Positions 31,146-42,379 of a stretch of 64,000 nucleotides of DNA are shown one piece after another (positions within the stretch are counted from its first letter, which is position 1; each line of letters opens with the position of its first letter). Source of the stretch: Dromiciops gliroides. Lineage: Eukaryota; Chordata; Mammalia; Microbiotheria; Microbiotheriidae. The stretch covers positions 190,728,026 to 190,792,025 of the forward strand of contig NC_057861.1 of the NCBI RefSeq assembly GCF_019393635.1. Reading direction: 5' to 3'. The notes under the pieces are model-generated. The model searched no databases and was not told where the DNA came from. It saw nothing but the letters and a program-made list of their open reading frames with translations. The position numbers were made by a program, and so were the translations under genes.

Positions 31146-32137
31146 TTTATGACAAAAAAAGGAAAATGATAAATGTTGGAGAATATGTGGGAAAATTGGA
31201 ACATTAATGCATTGCTGGTGGAGTTATGAACTGATCCAAACATTCTGGAGAGCAATTTGAACTATGCCCAAAGGGTTAATTGTGTATACCCTTTGACCCA
31301 GTAATACCACTACTAGGTATGTATCCCAAAGAGATCATAAAAAAGGGGAAAAGGACCCACATGTACAAAAATATTTATAGTTGCTCTTTTTGTGGTGGCA
31401 AAGAATTGGAAATTGCGGGAACGCCCATCAATTGGGGAATGGCTGAACAAATTGTGGTATATGAATGTAATAGAATACTATTGTATTATAAGAAATGATG
31501 AGGGGGCAGCTAGGTGGCACAGTGGATAAAGCACGGGCCCTGGATTCAGGAGTATCTGAGTTCAAATCAGGTTTCAGACACTTGACACTAGCTGTGTGAC
31601 CCTGAGCAAGTCACTTAACCCTCATTGCCCTGCAAAAAAAAAAAAAAAAAAAGAAAGAAAGAAAAGAAAAGAAAAGAAAAGAAATTATGAGTAGGCAGAT
31701 TTCAGAAAAACCTGGAAAGACTTAAGTGGACAGATGCTGAGTAAAGTGAGTAGAACCAGAGGACATTGTACACAGTAACATCAACATTGTATGATAATCA
31801 GCTGATGATCAATTTGACTCTTGTCAATACAATGATCCAAGATAATTCCAAAGGATTCATGATGGAAAATGCTCTCCACATCCAGAAAAAGGACTGTGGA
31901 ATCTGCATGCAGATTGAACCATACTATTTCACTTTTTTGTGTTTTTTTTTCTTTTTTGAGGTTGTCCCCTTTTGTTCTGATTCTTCTTTCATAAAATAAC
32001 TAATGTGGAAATATGTTTAACATAGTTGTGCATATAAACCTATATCTGATTTTTTGCTGTCTTGTGGAGGTGGGGAAGGGAGGGAGAATAATTTGGAACT
32101 CAAAATCTTATAAAAATGAATAATGAAAACTATCTTT
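31146..32137 (+). mobile_element. L1 3' end with a nested SINE
   Basis: It shows the end of ORF2 (residues IPFDPVIPLLGMYPKEIIKK and TPINWGMAEQIVVYECN around 31283-31480) and the 3' UTR. A SINE at 31503-31679 splits the ORF2 end. Coding text is decayed relative to 32479-33529. Confidence 0.82.
31503..31679 (+). mobile_element. WSINE1-like SINE in L1
   Basis: Its long tail has A, then AAAG and AAAAG units. The target duplication is AGAAATGATGAG at 31491-31502 and AGAAATTATGAG at 31680-31691. Confidence 0.9.
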
Positions 32138-32254
32138 TTTCCATTTTTCCAGTTTATTAAATAATAACTAAAGAATCATTTATAAGTCTTATAGCTTAAA
32201 TAATCCTTAATGCCTTACTGAAAGGCATTTTGCCCTATCCTGAAATCTAATTTT

Positions 32255-32372
32255 CTGGGGGCAGGGCAATGAGGGTTAAGTCACTTGCCCAGGGTCACAC
32301 AGCTAGTAAGTGTCAAGTGTCTGAGGCCAGATTTGAACTCAGGTCCTCCTGAATTCAGGGATGATGCTTTAA
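32255..32372 (-). mobile_element. 5'-truncated WSINE1-like SINE
   Basis: The reverse copy stops at GATGCTTTAA, short of the tRNA head. The target duplication TGAAATCTAATTTT lies at 32241-32254 and 32373-32386. The A-tail is replaced by a G-rich TTTTCTGGGGGC run. Confidence 0.8.
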
Positions 32373-32478
32373 TGAAATCTAATTTTTGAAAACTATCTTT
32401 ACATATAACTAGAAAAAATACTATTAAGATTGGGGGGGAAGAGAATTCAGTTATTTAAACCATGAAAATTAATATGAG

Positions 32479-33345
32479 TGAGAAATGCTCAAAGGATATG
32501 AACAGGCAGTTTTCTGATGAAGAAACCAAAGCTATCTATTCCCATATGAAAAATGCTCTAAATCTCTAATGATTAGAGAGATGCAAATTAAAACAACTCT
32601 GAGGTACCACCTGACACCTATCAGATTGGCTAAAATGACAAAAAAGGAAAATAATAAATGTTGGAGAAGCTGTGGAAAAATTGGAACACTAATGCATTGT
32701 TGGTGGAGCTGTGAACTGATCCAACCTTTCTGGAGAGCAATTTGGAATTATGCCCAAAGGGCGATAAAGCTATCCATACCCTTTGACCCAGCAATACCAC
32801 TTTTGGGTCTTTTTCCCAAAGAAATCATGGAAAGGGGAAAGGGGAAAGGGACCCACATGTACAAAAATATTTATAGCTGCTCTTTACGTGGTGGCAAGGA
32901 ATTGGAAGTTGAGGGGGTGCCCATCAATTGGGGAATGGCTGGACAAGTTGTGGTATATGAATACAATGGAATACTATTGTGCTGTAAGAAATGATGAGCA
33001 GGAGTTCAGAGAAACCTGGAGGGTCTTGCGTGGGCTGATGATGAGTGAGATGAGCAGAACCAGGAGAACATTGTACACAGTATCATCAACATTGAGTGTT
33101 GATCTACTGTGATGGACTATATTCTTCTCACCAATGCAATGGTACGGAAGAGTTCCAGGGAACTCATGATAGAAGAGGATCTCCAAATCCAGGAAAAAAA
33201 AAAAGAACTGTGGAGTATAGATGCTGAATGAACCATACTATTTCTTTTGTTTTTGGTCTTGTTCTTTCTATTTTGAGGTTTTTCATCATTGCTCTGATTT
33301 TTCTCTTATAACATGACTAGTGCAGAAATATGATTAATGTTATTA

Positions 33346-33391
<46 letters not shown>

Positions 33392-33529
33392 CTATGTCAG
33401 ATTACCTGCTGTCTAGGGGAGGAAGGAGGGAGGGGAGGGAGGGAAAAAATCTGAAATTGGAAAGCTTGTATAAACAAAAGTTGAGAACTATCTTTACATG
33501 TAATGGAAAAAATAAAATACTTTATTAAT
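32479..33529 (+). mobile_element. L1 3' end with a mostly open ORF2 C-terminus
   Basis: A 141-codon frame (32569-32994) encodes the L1 ORF2 tail: [55 protein letters not shown] and CTKIFIAAL-like text. The cysteine-rich segment is kept. The 3' UTR has a TA tract (33351-33387) and a purine-rich tract (33417-33447). The target duplication is AAAATTAATATGAG ending at about 32478 and AAAATTAATATCAG from about 33530. Truncation removed everything 5' of the ORF2 end. Confidence 0.85.
33345..33387. repeat. GT/TA microsatellite in an L1 3' UTR
   Basis: A short GT run is followed by about 18 TA units. Confidence 0.95.
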
Positions 33530-33544
33530 TAAAAAAATTAATAT

Positions 33545-34295
33545 CAGAATATGAGATTCAAACTAAAAGCCTGATTTATGAATTTGCATAGCTAATAAGT
33601 GGCTTGGTGAGAATAAAGGGAATAATGCCATGAGTGTTAATAGAAAATTTTTTTCCTCCAATTTTTTTCTTTTCCAAAGAAATTAACTCAGGATTGTAGG
33701 CAGACACAAGAGAGTATTGAGTTTCCCATCCTTTATCATTGGACTCAAGGATTTGAAGGCAAAATAAGTCAACAAAGATTTTGCACATTTGACATGTTCC
33801 AAAGGAATCTGCAAGATCAGTTTCTTACAGGAGCGAAAGGTTAGGAACTTTGGTTACTGAAATGTGTGTGGGAGCATGGGGTGGTGAGCAATAGAAAAAG
33901 GAGTTTGTTTATTTTTCATTAAAAAGTTCAAAGGCGGTTTAGTTAATCAAACTCTTGACCACAGGCCTGACAGCCTAACCTTCTCTTCTGCCTAATAACC
34001 TAAGGAACCTGTGAAGGGATCATTCTATTATTCTATAAGGAAGGGAGAGAGATGTTCAGGTTCTTTCCCTTCCTAAGCTAAACCTCTAACCCAGGGGTAG
34101 AACTCTTTATTCCTTCACCCACTACCACTCTGACCCAGATTCACAGGCTCAGGCTTAGCTGAGGGTCACTAAAATCAGCTGACCTCAGTCCCTGGCCCTG
34201 GTTGTCAGGTGACACACATAAGATTCAACACCAGGGCCATCCCAGGTACGAAATGGGACCCAATTCCCATTCCAAAGCTTGTGGCCTAGTTGGAT
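33545..34295. other. Unique-looking stretch
   Basis: No repeat or coding frame longer than 70 codons is recognised. Confidence 0.4.
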
Positions 34296-34299
34296 TTAT

Positions 34300-34560
34300 A
34301 AAATAATGAGTTAACATTTATATAGCAGTTGAAGGTCTGCAGAGTGCTTTATATATATATATCTCATTTGATCCTCATAAAATCCCTATAGAGTAAAAGC
34401 TGTTATTTATAGCCTCATTTTGCAGATGAGGCAATTGAGGCAGATATAGGGTAAGTGACTTGCCTAGGGTTATATACCTTTTAAGTGTCTGAGGCAGGAT
34501 TTGAACTCAGATCTTCCTGATTCTAAGTGTAGCACTCTATCCACTAAAATACCTAGGTAC
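34300..34560 (-). mobile_element. MIR CORE-SINE
   Basis: Reverse MIR: ATCTCATTTGATCCTCATAA, CATTTTGCAGATGAGGCAAT, GTGACTTGCCTAGGG, and the head end at CTAGGTAC. It is near full length. Confidence 0.7.
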
Positions 34561-34564
34561 AAAT

Positions 34565-34855
34565 AGCGGCAGCTAGGTGGTGTGGTACATAGAGTGCTGG
34601 ACCTGGAATCATAAAGATTCCTCTTCCTGAGTTCAGTTCTGGCCTCAGACACTGACTAGGTATGTGACCCTGGGCAAGTCACTTAACCTCTGTTTGCCTC
34701 AGTTTTCTCATTTGTAAAAACAAGGATAATAATAGCACCTACCTCCCAGGACTGTTGTGGGGATCAAATGAGATGATATTTGTAAAGTGCTTAGCACAGT
34801 ATCTGGCACATAGTAGGCACTACATAAATGTTAGCTATCATCATCATCATTATTA
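34565..34855 (+). mobile_element. Full-length MIR CORE-SINE
   Basis: It has the head CGGCAGCTAGGTGGTGTGG, the CORE, AAGGATAATAATAGCACCTA, and a LINE-2-type end TCTGGCACATAGTAGGCACT plus ATAAATGTTAGC, followed by ATC repeats. It lies tail-out from the - copy at 34300-34560. Confidence 0.8.
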
Positions 34856-34859
34856 TCCT

Positions 34860-35150
34860 GCTCTCGCCAGCTGCTTCCCTCCCCTTATAGAGGTATGGGG
34901 CACTGATCTCCACCAATGAGGAGAGAGTCCTATAGCAAGAGGCTTTGGGTATAAGGTTACATTTATTTTGTTAAATATTTCCCCATCTGGTTCCATGCTC
35001 AGGAGTGTTGTGGGCTTCACACAGTCCACCTGTTGTGTGTCCAACATCTCTGCACTATACCATACTGCCTTACCTGAAAGGCAATCATTCCTAAGAGGAA
35101 GAATACAATGGGGGAGGGGAGGAACATTTAAAGATTCCATTTAACTGAAC
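34860..35150. other. Unique-looking stretch
   Basis: A 95-codon frame on the - strand has no recognised domain. I see no gene. Confidence 0.4.
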
Positions 35151-35151
35151 T

Positions 35152-35400
35152 CACTAACCATTTCTTAAGCACCTAATATGTTTGTTTGGTTTTGGGGGGG
35201 GAGGCAATGGGGTTAAGTGACTTGCCCAAGGTCACACAGCCAGTAAGTGTGAAGTCTGAGGCTGGATTTGAACTCAGGTCCTCCTGACTCCAGAGCCAGT
35301 ACTCCATCCACTGCACCACCTAGCCACCCCACCTAATATGTTTAACCCACTGTTTGGGGCACTGGGGAAATAACAACATGTAAACTCACAAGAACCATGA
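35152..35400 (-). mobile_element. LINE-2 end split by a SINE
   Basis: The LINE-2 reverse end CATTTCTTAAGCACCTAATA resumes after the SINE as CTGTTTGGGGCACTGGGGAA. Confidence 0.6.
35184..35329 (-). mobile_element. WSINE1-like SINE in LINE-2
   Basis: Reverse copy ending TAGCCACCC. The target duplication CACCTAATATGTTT lies at 35170-35183 and 35330-35343. The A-tail has become a G-rich run. Confidence 0.88.
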
Positions 35401-35404
35401 AGGA

Positions 35405-35765
35405 GGAGGAAGAAATGAAGACTATTCAGGAGGGAGGATCAAAGTGAAGGGAACCCTAGTGCTTCTAAACAGGTACTACTAGTGCGTGCCATTGTCAGCA
35501 GTGGGTGCAACTGAAGATGAAAAGGGGAGGAACTAGCTCAATTTCCTGAATAAGATAGAGGGAACAAAAGAGCAGAGCCACATATCAATACCTGAAATTC
35601 TGAACTGTGCCCTTTGGGGGAAGGGACAGAAGTCATACCCCAAGCCCCATGATCCCCACCCCCAACAAATCTCAACTCTGACCAAGTATTCTAGAAGAAA
35701 AAAAGTAAAACCCTAAAAAGATATAAATGCCAGCTGATCCACAGAGTTGGGAAGAGTAAGGAATT
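35405..35765. other. Non-coding stretch
   Basis: No gene or named repeat is recognised. Confidence 0.4.
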
Positions 35766-35769
35766 AAAA

Positions 35770-36380
35770 ATCACGTTTCCTTTTTGCATTTCGATTCTAA
35801 ACTTGCCATTCCATCTCTTGCCCCCATGCCTGTTCATAGGCTTGCCCTCCCTCATGCCTGAAAAGCACCTTACTCGGTGTCTATGAATTCTTGTTGTTGT
35901 TTTGTCAGTTAGTCATGTCTGACTCTTCATGAGCTCATCTGGGGCTTTCTTGGCAGAGATGCTTGAGTGGTTTGCCATTTCCTTCTCCAGATCATTTTCC
36001 AGATGAAGAAACAGAGGCAAACAATGTTAAAGGACTTGCCCAGGGTCACACAGCTGATGAGTCTGAGGCCAGATTTGGACTCCAGAAATGAGCTTTCCTG
36101 ATTCCAGGCCCAGAACTCTATTCACATCACCTCCTAGCTGCCTTTAAAGTTTAATTTAGCTCATGTGCCACCTTCTACCAGAGGCTTTTCCAAAGCTCTC
36201 TAGCCCTTAGTGCTCTTTGTCTCCTTAATCTATCATGTACCTATTTACCTTTTTACAACTGTAGCCCCACCATCTACTTGACAGGTAATACAGTTTCCCA
36301 TTTTTGTTTTGTTTTCCCATCGTCTATCACCATACCTTGCCCATGCTAGTCATTTAACAAGTGTTCATTGAATTGAGATA
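35770..36380 (+). mobile_element. LINE-2 remnant split by a MAR1 SINE
   Basis: LINE-2 3' text (GCCACCTTCTACCAGAGGCT, CCTTGCCCATGCTAGTCATT, CAAGTGTTCATTGAATTGAG) resumes after a MAR1 at 35888-36140. Confidence 0.6.
35888..36140 (-). mobile_element. MAR1-type CORE-SINE
   Basis: In reverse it starts with TTGTTGTTGTTTTGTCAGTT, then CATGTCTGACTCTTCATGAG, GTGGTTTGCCATTTCCTTCT, and ends at CTAGCTGCC. Confidence 0.8.
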
Positions 36381-36389
36381 ACAGAATCT

Positions 36390-36575
36390 AGGAGAAAGAA
36401 CACTACCCTGTGAGTCAGGAGATAGGGATTCTGGTTCCTGCTCTGACTCTGATTGTATAACTTGGTTTAAGTCACATCACTGGGGCCTCAGTTTCAATTG
36501 TAAAAAGAAATGGTTGGACTAAATCTCTTAGGTTCTTTTCAACTTTAACATCCTATGATTCACTAAATGTTAGTT
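36390..36575 (+). mobile_element. MIR CORE-SINE
   Basis: Diverged MIR text, ending CTAAATCTCTTAGGTTCTTT and CCTATGATTC. Confidence 0.55.
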
Positions 36576-36825
36576 CCCTTTGGTCTTCTGGGTAACTAAT
36601 TTAATAAGAAACTGTTCTCTAGTCTTGAATCCCTTGGCTCTTTGTTCTCCTACTGTTCCTGTCCTGTTAATTCCCGACCCTGAGTCACCTCCACCATCCA
36701 CACCTCCAACCTCCACACCAACTCCTTAACCACTGAGGCACGACAGGAGGATGGCAAAAACCTGCTTACATTCATGTGCTCTAACTTCAGCTGGTCTCTC
36801 GCTACTAGCCAGCATGACTTTATCA

Positions 36826-36924
36826 TGAGTCAGGAGGGTCTGACTTCAAATCTGGTCTCAGATACTTACTCACTGTGTGACCTTGGGCAAGTCACTTTTT
36901 CCCAATTGCCTCAAAAAAAAAAAG
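36826..36924 (+). mobile_element. 5'-truncated WSINE1-like SINE
   Basis: It begins at GAGTCAGGAGGGTCTGACTT and keeps the CORE and A-tail. The head is missing. Confidence 0.65.
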
Positions 36925-36939
36925 ACCATATAATTTCAG

Positions 36940-38035
36940 ATTAAGGCAATTCCTTTTTTGACAGTCTTATTAGACTAAGAGATCAAGGGAAAGCCATAGA
37001 CATAGTATATATACCAGGATTTCAGGAAAATATTTGACAAAAACTCTCATAATACCCTTTTGGACAAGATAGTGAGAAATGTGCTAAATGATAGTATAAT
37101 GTGGCAAATGTGAAACTTTTTGAATGAGTACACCCAGAAAGTAATGATTTAACTAACTGAAGTTAACCTTGAAAGACATCTCTAGTGGAGTATCATCAGG
37201 GTTTTTCCTAGTTTCTGTTCTGTTTAATGTTTTTATCAAGATGAAGGCATAGTTGACATACTTATCAAGTCTGCTGATGACACAATGCTGGGATAGATAT
37301 CTAACACACTTAACAAGAGAACTGAGATACAGTTTTGACAGGGCGAAACAAAGCTTAGAAGATAAAATGTAAAGAGATAAATTCAAAATCCTACTCTTGG
37401 TTTAAAAAAAATTGACTGTCTCTGTTATGTATGAGATGAGCAATCCTAGTTTAGAAAGTACAAGGAAAATGTCCAGGGGTTTTAGAGGTTGGAATACTCA
37501 CTCTGAGTTAACTTTATAAAATGATAGCCAAAAAAGTCAATTTCCTTGTAGTTTACATTAATTGAAGCATAGAATCCAGAATAAGAGAGGGGTTATGGTC
37601 GCTTTGTCTTCTTTCTGGAGCACAGCACCCTTGGAGTATTGTGTTTAGTTCTGGAAACTATATTGTAGGACACAAATTTGAACACTTCTGGAGAAGGAAC
37701 CAAGGCTAACTTAAGAGAGGGTTTAAGGGATACATGATTGTATTCTTCGAATCATCAAAAAGATGTTCCGAGTAAGATCAGATGTATTCTGCTTGGCCTC
37801 AGAGGTCAGAACTGGGAGCTATGGGTGCAAATACAATGCATGGTTGGAGCTGTCCAGAAGGTAAATAACTTGACTTAGGTGTCAGTGAGTTCTTCAACAC
37901 CAGAAGTCTTCAAGTAGAGGCTAGATGACCATTTACCAAGGATGTTGTAGAAGAGATTCCTGTTCAGGGATGAGTTGCACTAGATAACTTCGAAAGTTTC
38001 TTCTGATTCTGAGATTGTCCCTCAAAAGATGACTT
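36940..38035 (+). mobile_element. CR1/L3-type LINE remnant, RT to 3' end
   Basis: Translations near 36985-37050 show RDQGKAIDIVYIPGFQENI-like text, reminiscent of the GxAVDIVYLDFSKAF block of CR1/L3 reverse transcriptases. The end (GGGATGAGTTGCACTAGATA, TTTCTTCTGATTCTGAGATT) matches the known CR1/L3 3' end style. It is an old copy with no open frame. Confidence 0.6.
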
Positions 38036-38389
38036 TTATTTCAATTTTACTGAGAAAATTAAGGCTATCCTAAGCTCTCATCTCCTAGCCTCTACATCTC
38101 AAAACCTTTCTTTCTGTGTCCTCCCCTAATCTCTCCTCCTTGTTAAAGGGGCTCACCAAGCTAACCCTGCTATTTGTGCTTTTGCTTTTCCCACCTTGTC
38201 AGAAAGAAAAATTGCTCCATGGTTCCTTCTCTCCTATCTTTAATCTCTCCCCATATCTCCCATGATTTCTAAGCTACTGTTAGTCATTTCTGAAAGATCA
38301 AGGATGATGGGAAAGGTTTTGCAAGACTGGAAAGGACAGAATTCACATTTTTTTCCTTTTTTGTAATTTTTCCTCTCTTTTTAATAGAA

Positions 38390-38765
38390 TTTTATTTTTT
38401 CCAATGACATGTAAAGACAATTTTTAATATTCATTTTTTGAAAAAAAATTTGAGTTACATATTTTTACCCTCCTCTTTCCTCCCCCCTCCTTAAGATGGT
38501 AAGCAATTTGATATAGGTTATATATGTACAATCATGTAAAACTGATTTCCATATTAGTCATGTTATAAAAGAAAAAACAGTTTGCAAAAGGAAAAATGCA
38601 TGAAATATAAAGAAAATGAAAATAGTACTCTTCAATTTGCATTGACTCCACCAGTTTTTTTCTCTAGACACAGCCTTTTCCTTCAGGTTTCTTTTGGAAT
38701 TGTCTTGGATCATTGTATTACTAAGTCAATCATAACTGATTATTGCACAATGTTGCTGTTACTGA
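38390..38765 (-). mobile_element. Older L1 3' end
   Basis: In reverse: an A-rich tail, ACATGTAAAGACAATTTTTA, a C/T-rich tract at 38467-38495, GATATAGGTTATATATGTAC, and the ORF2 end region near 38690. Frames are broken. Confidence 0.7.
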
Positions 38766-38872
38766 GAAGTCACAATTTAAAAAAAAAAAAAAAGGAAAAG
38801 AATCCAGTCTGTCAACTATCATAGGCCAGTGAATTTGTCTTCCTTTTTATCAAAACCCTAAGATATACTATT

Positions 38873-39016
38873 TTTTTTTTGCGGGGCAATGGGGGTTAAG
38901 TGACTTGCTCAGGGTCACACAGCCAGTAAGTGTTAAGTGTCTGAGGCTGGATTTGAACTCAGGAACTCCTGAATCCAGGGCTGGTGCTTTATCCACTGCA
39001 CCACCTAGCCGCCCCC
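38873..39016 (-). mobile_element. WSINE1-like SINE
   Basis: Complete reverse copy, GCGGGGCAATGGGGGTTAAG to CACCTAGCCGCCCCC. The target duplication AAGATATACTATT lies at 38860-38872 and 39017-39029. Confidence 0.92.
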
Positions 39017-39059
39017 AAGATATACTATTAAAAGGATAATTCATGAACATCTAGGAAAG

Positions 39060-39545
39060 GAATCAGTGACCACAAAGAGATATCATGGCTTCAGAAGAAC
39101 AGGCTATGGCAGACTAACCTCGTTTCTTTTTTCTTTTTTAACAGGGTTATTAGCCTAGTAGATGGGGGGAATACAGCAGTTGTAATTTACCTAGATTTAA
39201 CAAAGCAGTGGATAAAGTGTTATGAAATCCTCATAGATTAGATGAAGAGATATCAGCTAGATGACAGTCTACTTAGGTACATTCATAACTGCTTGATTGG
39301 CTGTTCCCAAAGAATAATCATTAATGGATATAAATTTGGACATGAGTCTCTAGTAGAGTGCCCCAGAGATCTGTCATTTGGCCCTCCCTACCCCCACCCC
39401 ATTTTAAAAAACAATCAATGCCTTAGATAAAGCCATAGATGGTATACTTATAAAATTTTCAAATGGCATAAATTTGGCAGGCATATCTAATACATTGGGC
39501 AGTAGTCAGGCTCTGAAAATATCTTAATATGTTAAAATAAGGGAC
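39060..39545 (+). mobile_element. CR1/L3-type LINE remnant, RT part
   Basis: The translation near 39180-39215 reads VVIYLDLTKQWIKC-like, where CR1/L3 elements read YLDFSKAFDKV. SVIWPSLPPP near 39370 matches the GSVLGPLLFN block. Heavily decayed. With 36940-38035 it may be one element or two. Confidence 0.6.
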
Positions 39546-39569
39546 AAACTATAATATGATCTATAATAA

Positions 39570-39812
39570 TATATTGTTACATCATTCCACAGTCTTTGTG
39601 ACCCCATTTGGAGTTTTCTTGGCAAAGATGCTGCAGTGGTTTGCCATTTCTTTCTCCAGATCACTTTACAGATGAGGAAACTAAGAAAAAACTAAGACAA
39701 ACAGGGTTAAATGACTTGCCCAGGGTCTCATATCAGAGCCTGATTTCAAACTTGGGAAGATGATTTTTCCTGATTCCTGGCTCAGCACTCTATTGCACCA
39801 CCTAACTATCCC
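39570..39812 (-). mobile_element. MAR1-type CORE-SINE
   Basis: Reverse text GTGACCCCATTTGGAGTTTT, GTGGTTTGCCATTTCTTTCT and CACTCTATTGCACCACCTAA. Confidence 0.75.
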
Positions 39813-39877
39813 ATAACTAGCCAAATATAATATGAAATGAAATTTTATAGAGATTAATGTAAAGTAGGCTTGGATCC

Positions 39878-39879
<2 letters not shown>

Positions 39880-39921
<42 letters not shown>
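39880..39921. repeat. AC microsatellite
   Basis: About 20 perfect AC units. Confidence 0.95.
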
Positions 39922-39922
<1 letters not shown>

Positions 39923-40039
39923 CCAAACCCCTAAACCTCCACAAATCAAGACAGGAGATATATAAGTAGAATAGTTCTTAGGAAAAGGATCTGAGGGTTT
40001 TAGTGGATTGCAAGCTCAATATAAACTACTAGTACTTCT

Positions 40040-40640
40040 CTGAACATGACAATTCATCTCCTGTCTCACTGTCTTTGCACAAGTTGCCCCTGATGCCTGG
40101 AATAATCTACTTCTATACCTCCACCTTCATTCAATTCAATTCATTCAATAAGTATTAAGTACCTGCTCTATTTCAGGCACTGTGCTAAGTACTGGGTATA
40201 CAAAAAGAGGCAAAAGATAGCCTCTGCTCTCCAGATGCTTAGAATCCTTGACTTTCTTTGAAGCTCACCTTGGGCATCAACTCTTATAGGAAGGCTTTTT
40301 TAATTGACTCCCATCACTAGTGCTCTTTCCCTTCTCAAATTTCCTCATATTTGCTTATCTGTGTATGTTATATCCTCCCAGTAGAATGTAAGTTCAAGTG
40401 TTATTTTGTTTTTGTGTCTCTATTCCCAGCACCTTGCCCATAGTAGGAGTTTAATAAATGTTTGGTGGGCTTGGGGGGGAGGGGCAGTAAGGAGGTACGA
40501 GTGTGTTTTGGGAGGCAATCAGGGTTAAGTGACTTGTTCGGAGTCACACAGGTCCTCCTGACTTCAGAGCTGGTACACTATCCACTGTACCACCTACCTG
40601 CTCCCAATAAATGTTTGTTGAATGCCTGAATAAATGAAGC
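40040..40640 (+). mobile_element. LINE-2 3' end with nested LINE-2 and SINE pieces
   Basis: LINE-2 text (CTTTGCACAAGTTGCCCCTG, ATGCCTGGAATAATCTACTT, then AGCACCTTGCCCATAGTAGG and AATAAATGTTTG) is interrupted by a reverse LINE-2 end at 40130-40245 and by a SINE at 40465-40605. Confidence 0.65.
40465..40605 (-). mobile_element. Diverged WSINE1-like SINE in LINE-2
   Basis: Reverse copy with CAATCAGGGTTAAGTGACTT and an internal loss. The target duplication AATAAATGTTTG lies at 40453-40464 and 40606-40617. Confidence 0.75.
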
Positions 40641-40724
40641 TAAATCTTCAACCAAGTCATTGATAAAAACTTAAAAAAGAAAAAAGACCTCTGGGTCATT
40701 CCAACAGATAGCTTCCTTTAGAGG

Positions 40725-40798
40725 CAGAGTGGCAGAAGAAAAGAAAAAAAACTTACATTTGGAATCAAAGGACCTGGGTTTAAATTTCAGTTCACTTT

Positions 40799-40829
<31 letters not shown>

Positions 40830-40905
40830 GGGGCAATGAGGGTTAAGCTATTTAAATTTCAGCCCTGCTTCTTACTATCTGTGTGAACCTGGACAAGAGA
40901 ATTAT
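40725..40905 (+). mobile_element. MIR-type SINE split by a truncated SINE
   Basis: The text AGAGTGGCAGAAG...GGGTTTAAATTTCAG continues after the insertion as CCCTGCTTCTTACTATCTGT. Confidence 0.55.
40791..40850 (-). mobile_element. 60-bp truncated SINE with a 25-G run
   Basis: A T-run is followed by 25 consecutive G (40809-40833) and then CAATGAGGGTTAAG, the end of a WSINE1-like SINE. The target duplication TTTAAATTTCAG lies at 40779-40790 and 40851-40862. Confidence 0.75.
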
Positions 40906-40919
40906 TTCTCTTTAGGCTA

Positions 40920-41115
40920 GAGGTTCTTTTTGAGTTTTGTTTGTTTGTTTCATGATCCCCTTTGGCAGTCTGTTGAAACCTATGGACCCTTCTTTATGAT
41001 AATGTTTTTAAATGTGTAAAATAAATACATAGAATTACAAAGGGAACCAATTATATTGAAATAAATAATTTTTTTAAAAACAAGCAAACAAATGCATTCA
41101 CCATCCCGGGGTCAG
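40920..41115. repeat. Old DNA-transposon-like repeat, tentative
   Basis: The text GAGGTTCTTTTTGAGTTTTG, TGATCCCCTTTGGCAGTCTG and TATGGACCCTTCTT, and an AT-rich middle, resemble a common old mammalian repeat. I cannot confirm terminal repeats. Confidence 0.35.
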
Positions 41116-41299
41116 AAATTTTACTTTAGTCATATCACATTGCCAGAACATATTGGATTTTTGCTTCTTTATCTTGTCTCCAGGGCTCTATCAATCATAT
41201 GGCTAGCCTTTTAGGGAAAGGGGGAAGGGCAGGCATGATTTCATCTATGTAGGAAGCACCCAGGTAAGGAAACACCCACTGATACAGATCAGAGCCTTA

Positions 41300-41455
41300 T
41301 AGAGTTGTTTGGGGCAACTCTAAGTTAAGATCAAGTGATTTGAGAGGTCAAGTGAATTGTTCAAGGTCACATAGCTAGCATGTGTCTGCGGCTAGACTTG
41401 AACACAGGCTATTTTGACTGCAAGGCTGGCTGTTTATCATTTCTTTCCTAATTGC
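41300..41455 (-). mobile_element. MIR fragment
   Basis: Reverse CORE text GGTCACATAGCTAGCATGTG and CTTGAACACAGGCTATTTTG. Confidence 0.5.
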
Positions 41456-41459
41456 ACAA

Positions 41460-42155
41460 TTAAAGGGTCCTGGCTGGGAAAGACTGCTCCTTGCAGATGC
41501 CGTGAATATAAATTACTAGCTGAGACTTGAACAGGACTCCTTAGGGCTTCGTGCCCACAGCTGGGCTGGCTCTATGCAAAAACAGTCTGCCTAGTAACTC
41601 AGGTGATTCTGCTTAACTTTAACTGGAAACACTCTTTGCATAGCCTAGTAGCAGCAGAGTACAGAAAATAGTTAACATGTTCTGGCATGATTAGCTTGTC
41701 TTTCCAAGGAGTCTTGGGCCTCCTACAACACTGGGTAAATGTAGCCTGAGAAAAAGAACAGAGATTAAAAAAAAAAAAAGCCAACATAGGCCAAGTTCGA
41801 AGCAAACTGGCTCTAGCTTGGCCAAATCTGATATCTTATGGGATCTCTTGGTCCCTCAGTAGCATTAGTGCAAATGAGAGAAAAAGGTGGGCATGGCTGG
41901 CACCTCACTGCTCTAAGAGGATGCTGGAGATTTTTCATGATAAAATTCTGCATCTCCTTGGCCTTGTGTTTCTCCCTGTGTTATTTTCCTGATCCAATTG
42001 AAAAAGACCCGCTCTTTGCTTTGGAAAGTTGATTTAGCCTTTGGACTAGCCTTCTGGATTTTGGTCTGTGGTGAATTCTTTTGACTTGATTCTGGGTAAC
42101 TCTGTTTCCCCTTTTGTATCTTTTGTATCTCACCCTTTCCCACCCAGGCAGGGAA
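41460..42155. other. Unique-looking stretch
   Basis: Frames of 92-107 codons on the - strand (41913-42304) run partly through the SINE and have no recognised domain. I see no gene. Confidence 0.4.
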
Positions 42156-42172
42156 TCTTCCTCCAGGCTTTT

Positions 42173-42304
42173 TTTTTTTTTTGTGGGGCAATGGGGGTTA
42201 AGTAACTTGCCCAGGGTCACATTGCTAGTAAGTGTCGTGTCTGAGGCCAGATTTGAACTCAGGTCCTCTTGAATCCAGGGCCGGTGCTTTAGCCACTGCA
42301 CCAC
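42173..42304 (-). mobile_element. WSINE1-like SINE
   Basis: Reverse copy. The target duplication CTTCCTCCAGGCTTTT lies at 42157-42172 and 42305-42320. The head end is slightly truncated. Confidence 0.88.
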
Positions 42305-42379
42305 CTTCCTCCAGGCTTTTTAACTGCTCTTTCACGAGCTGGTCCTATTCCTGGGGCTGGAGAGCTAACAAGATCTTCC

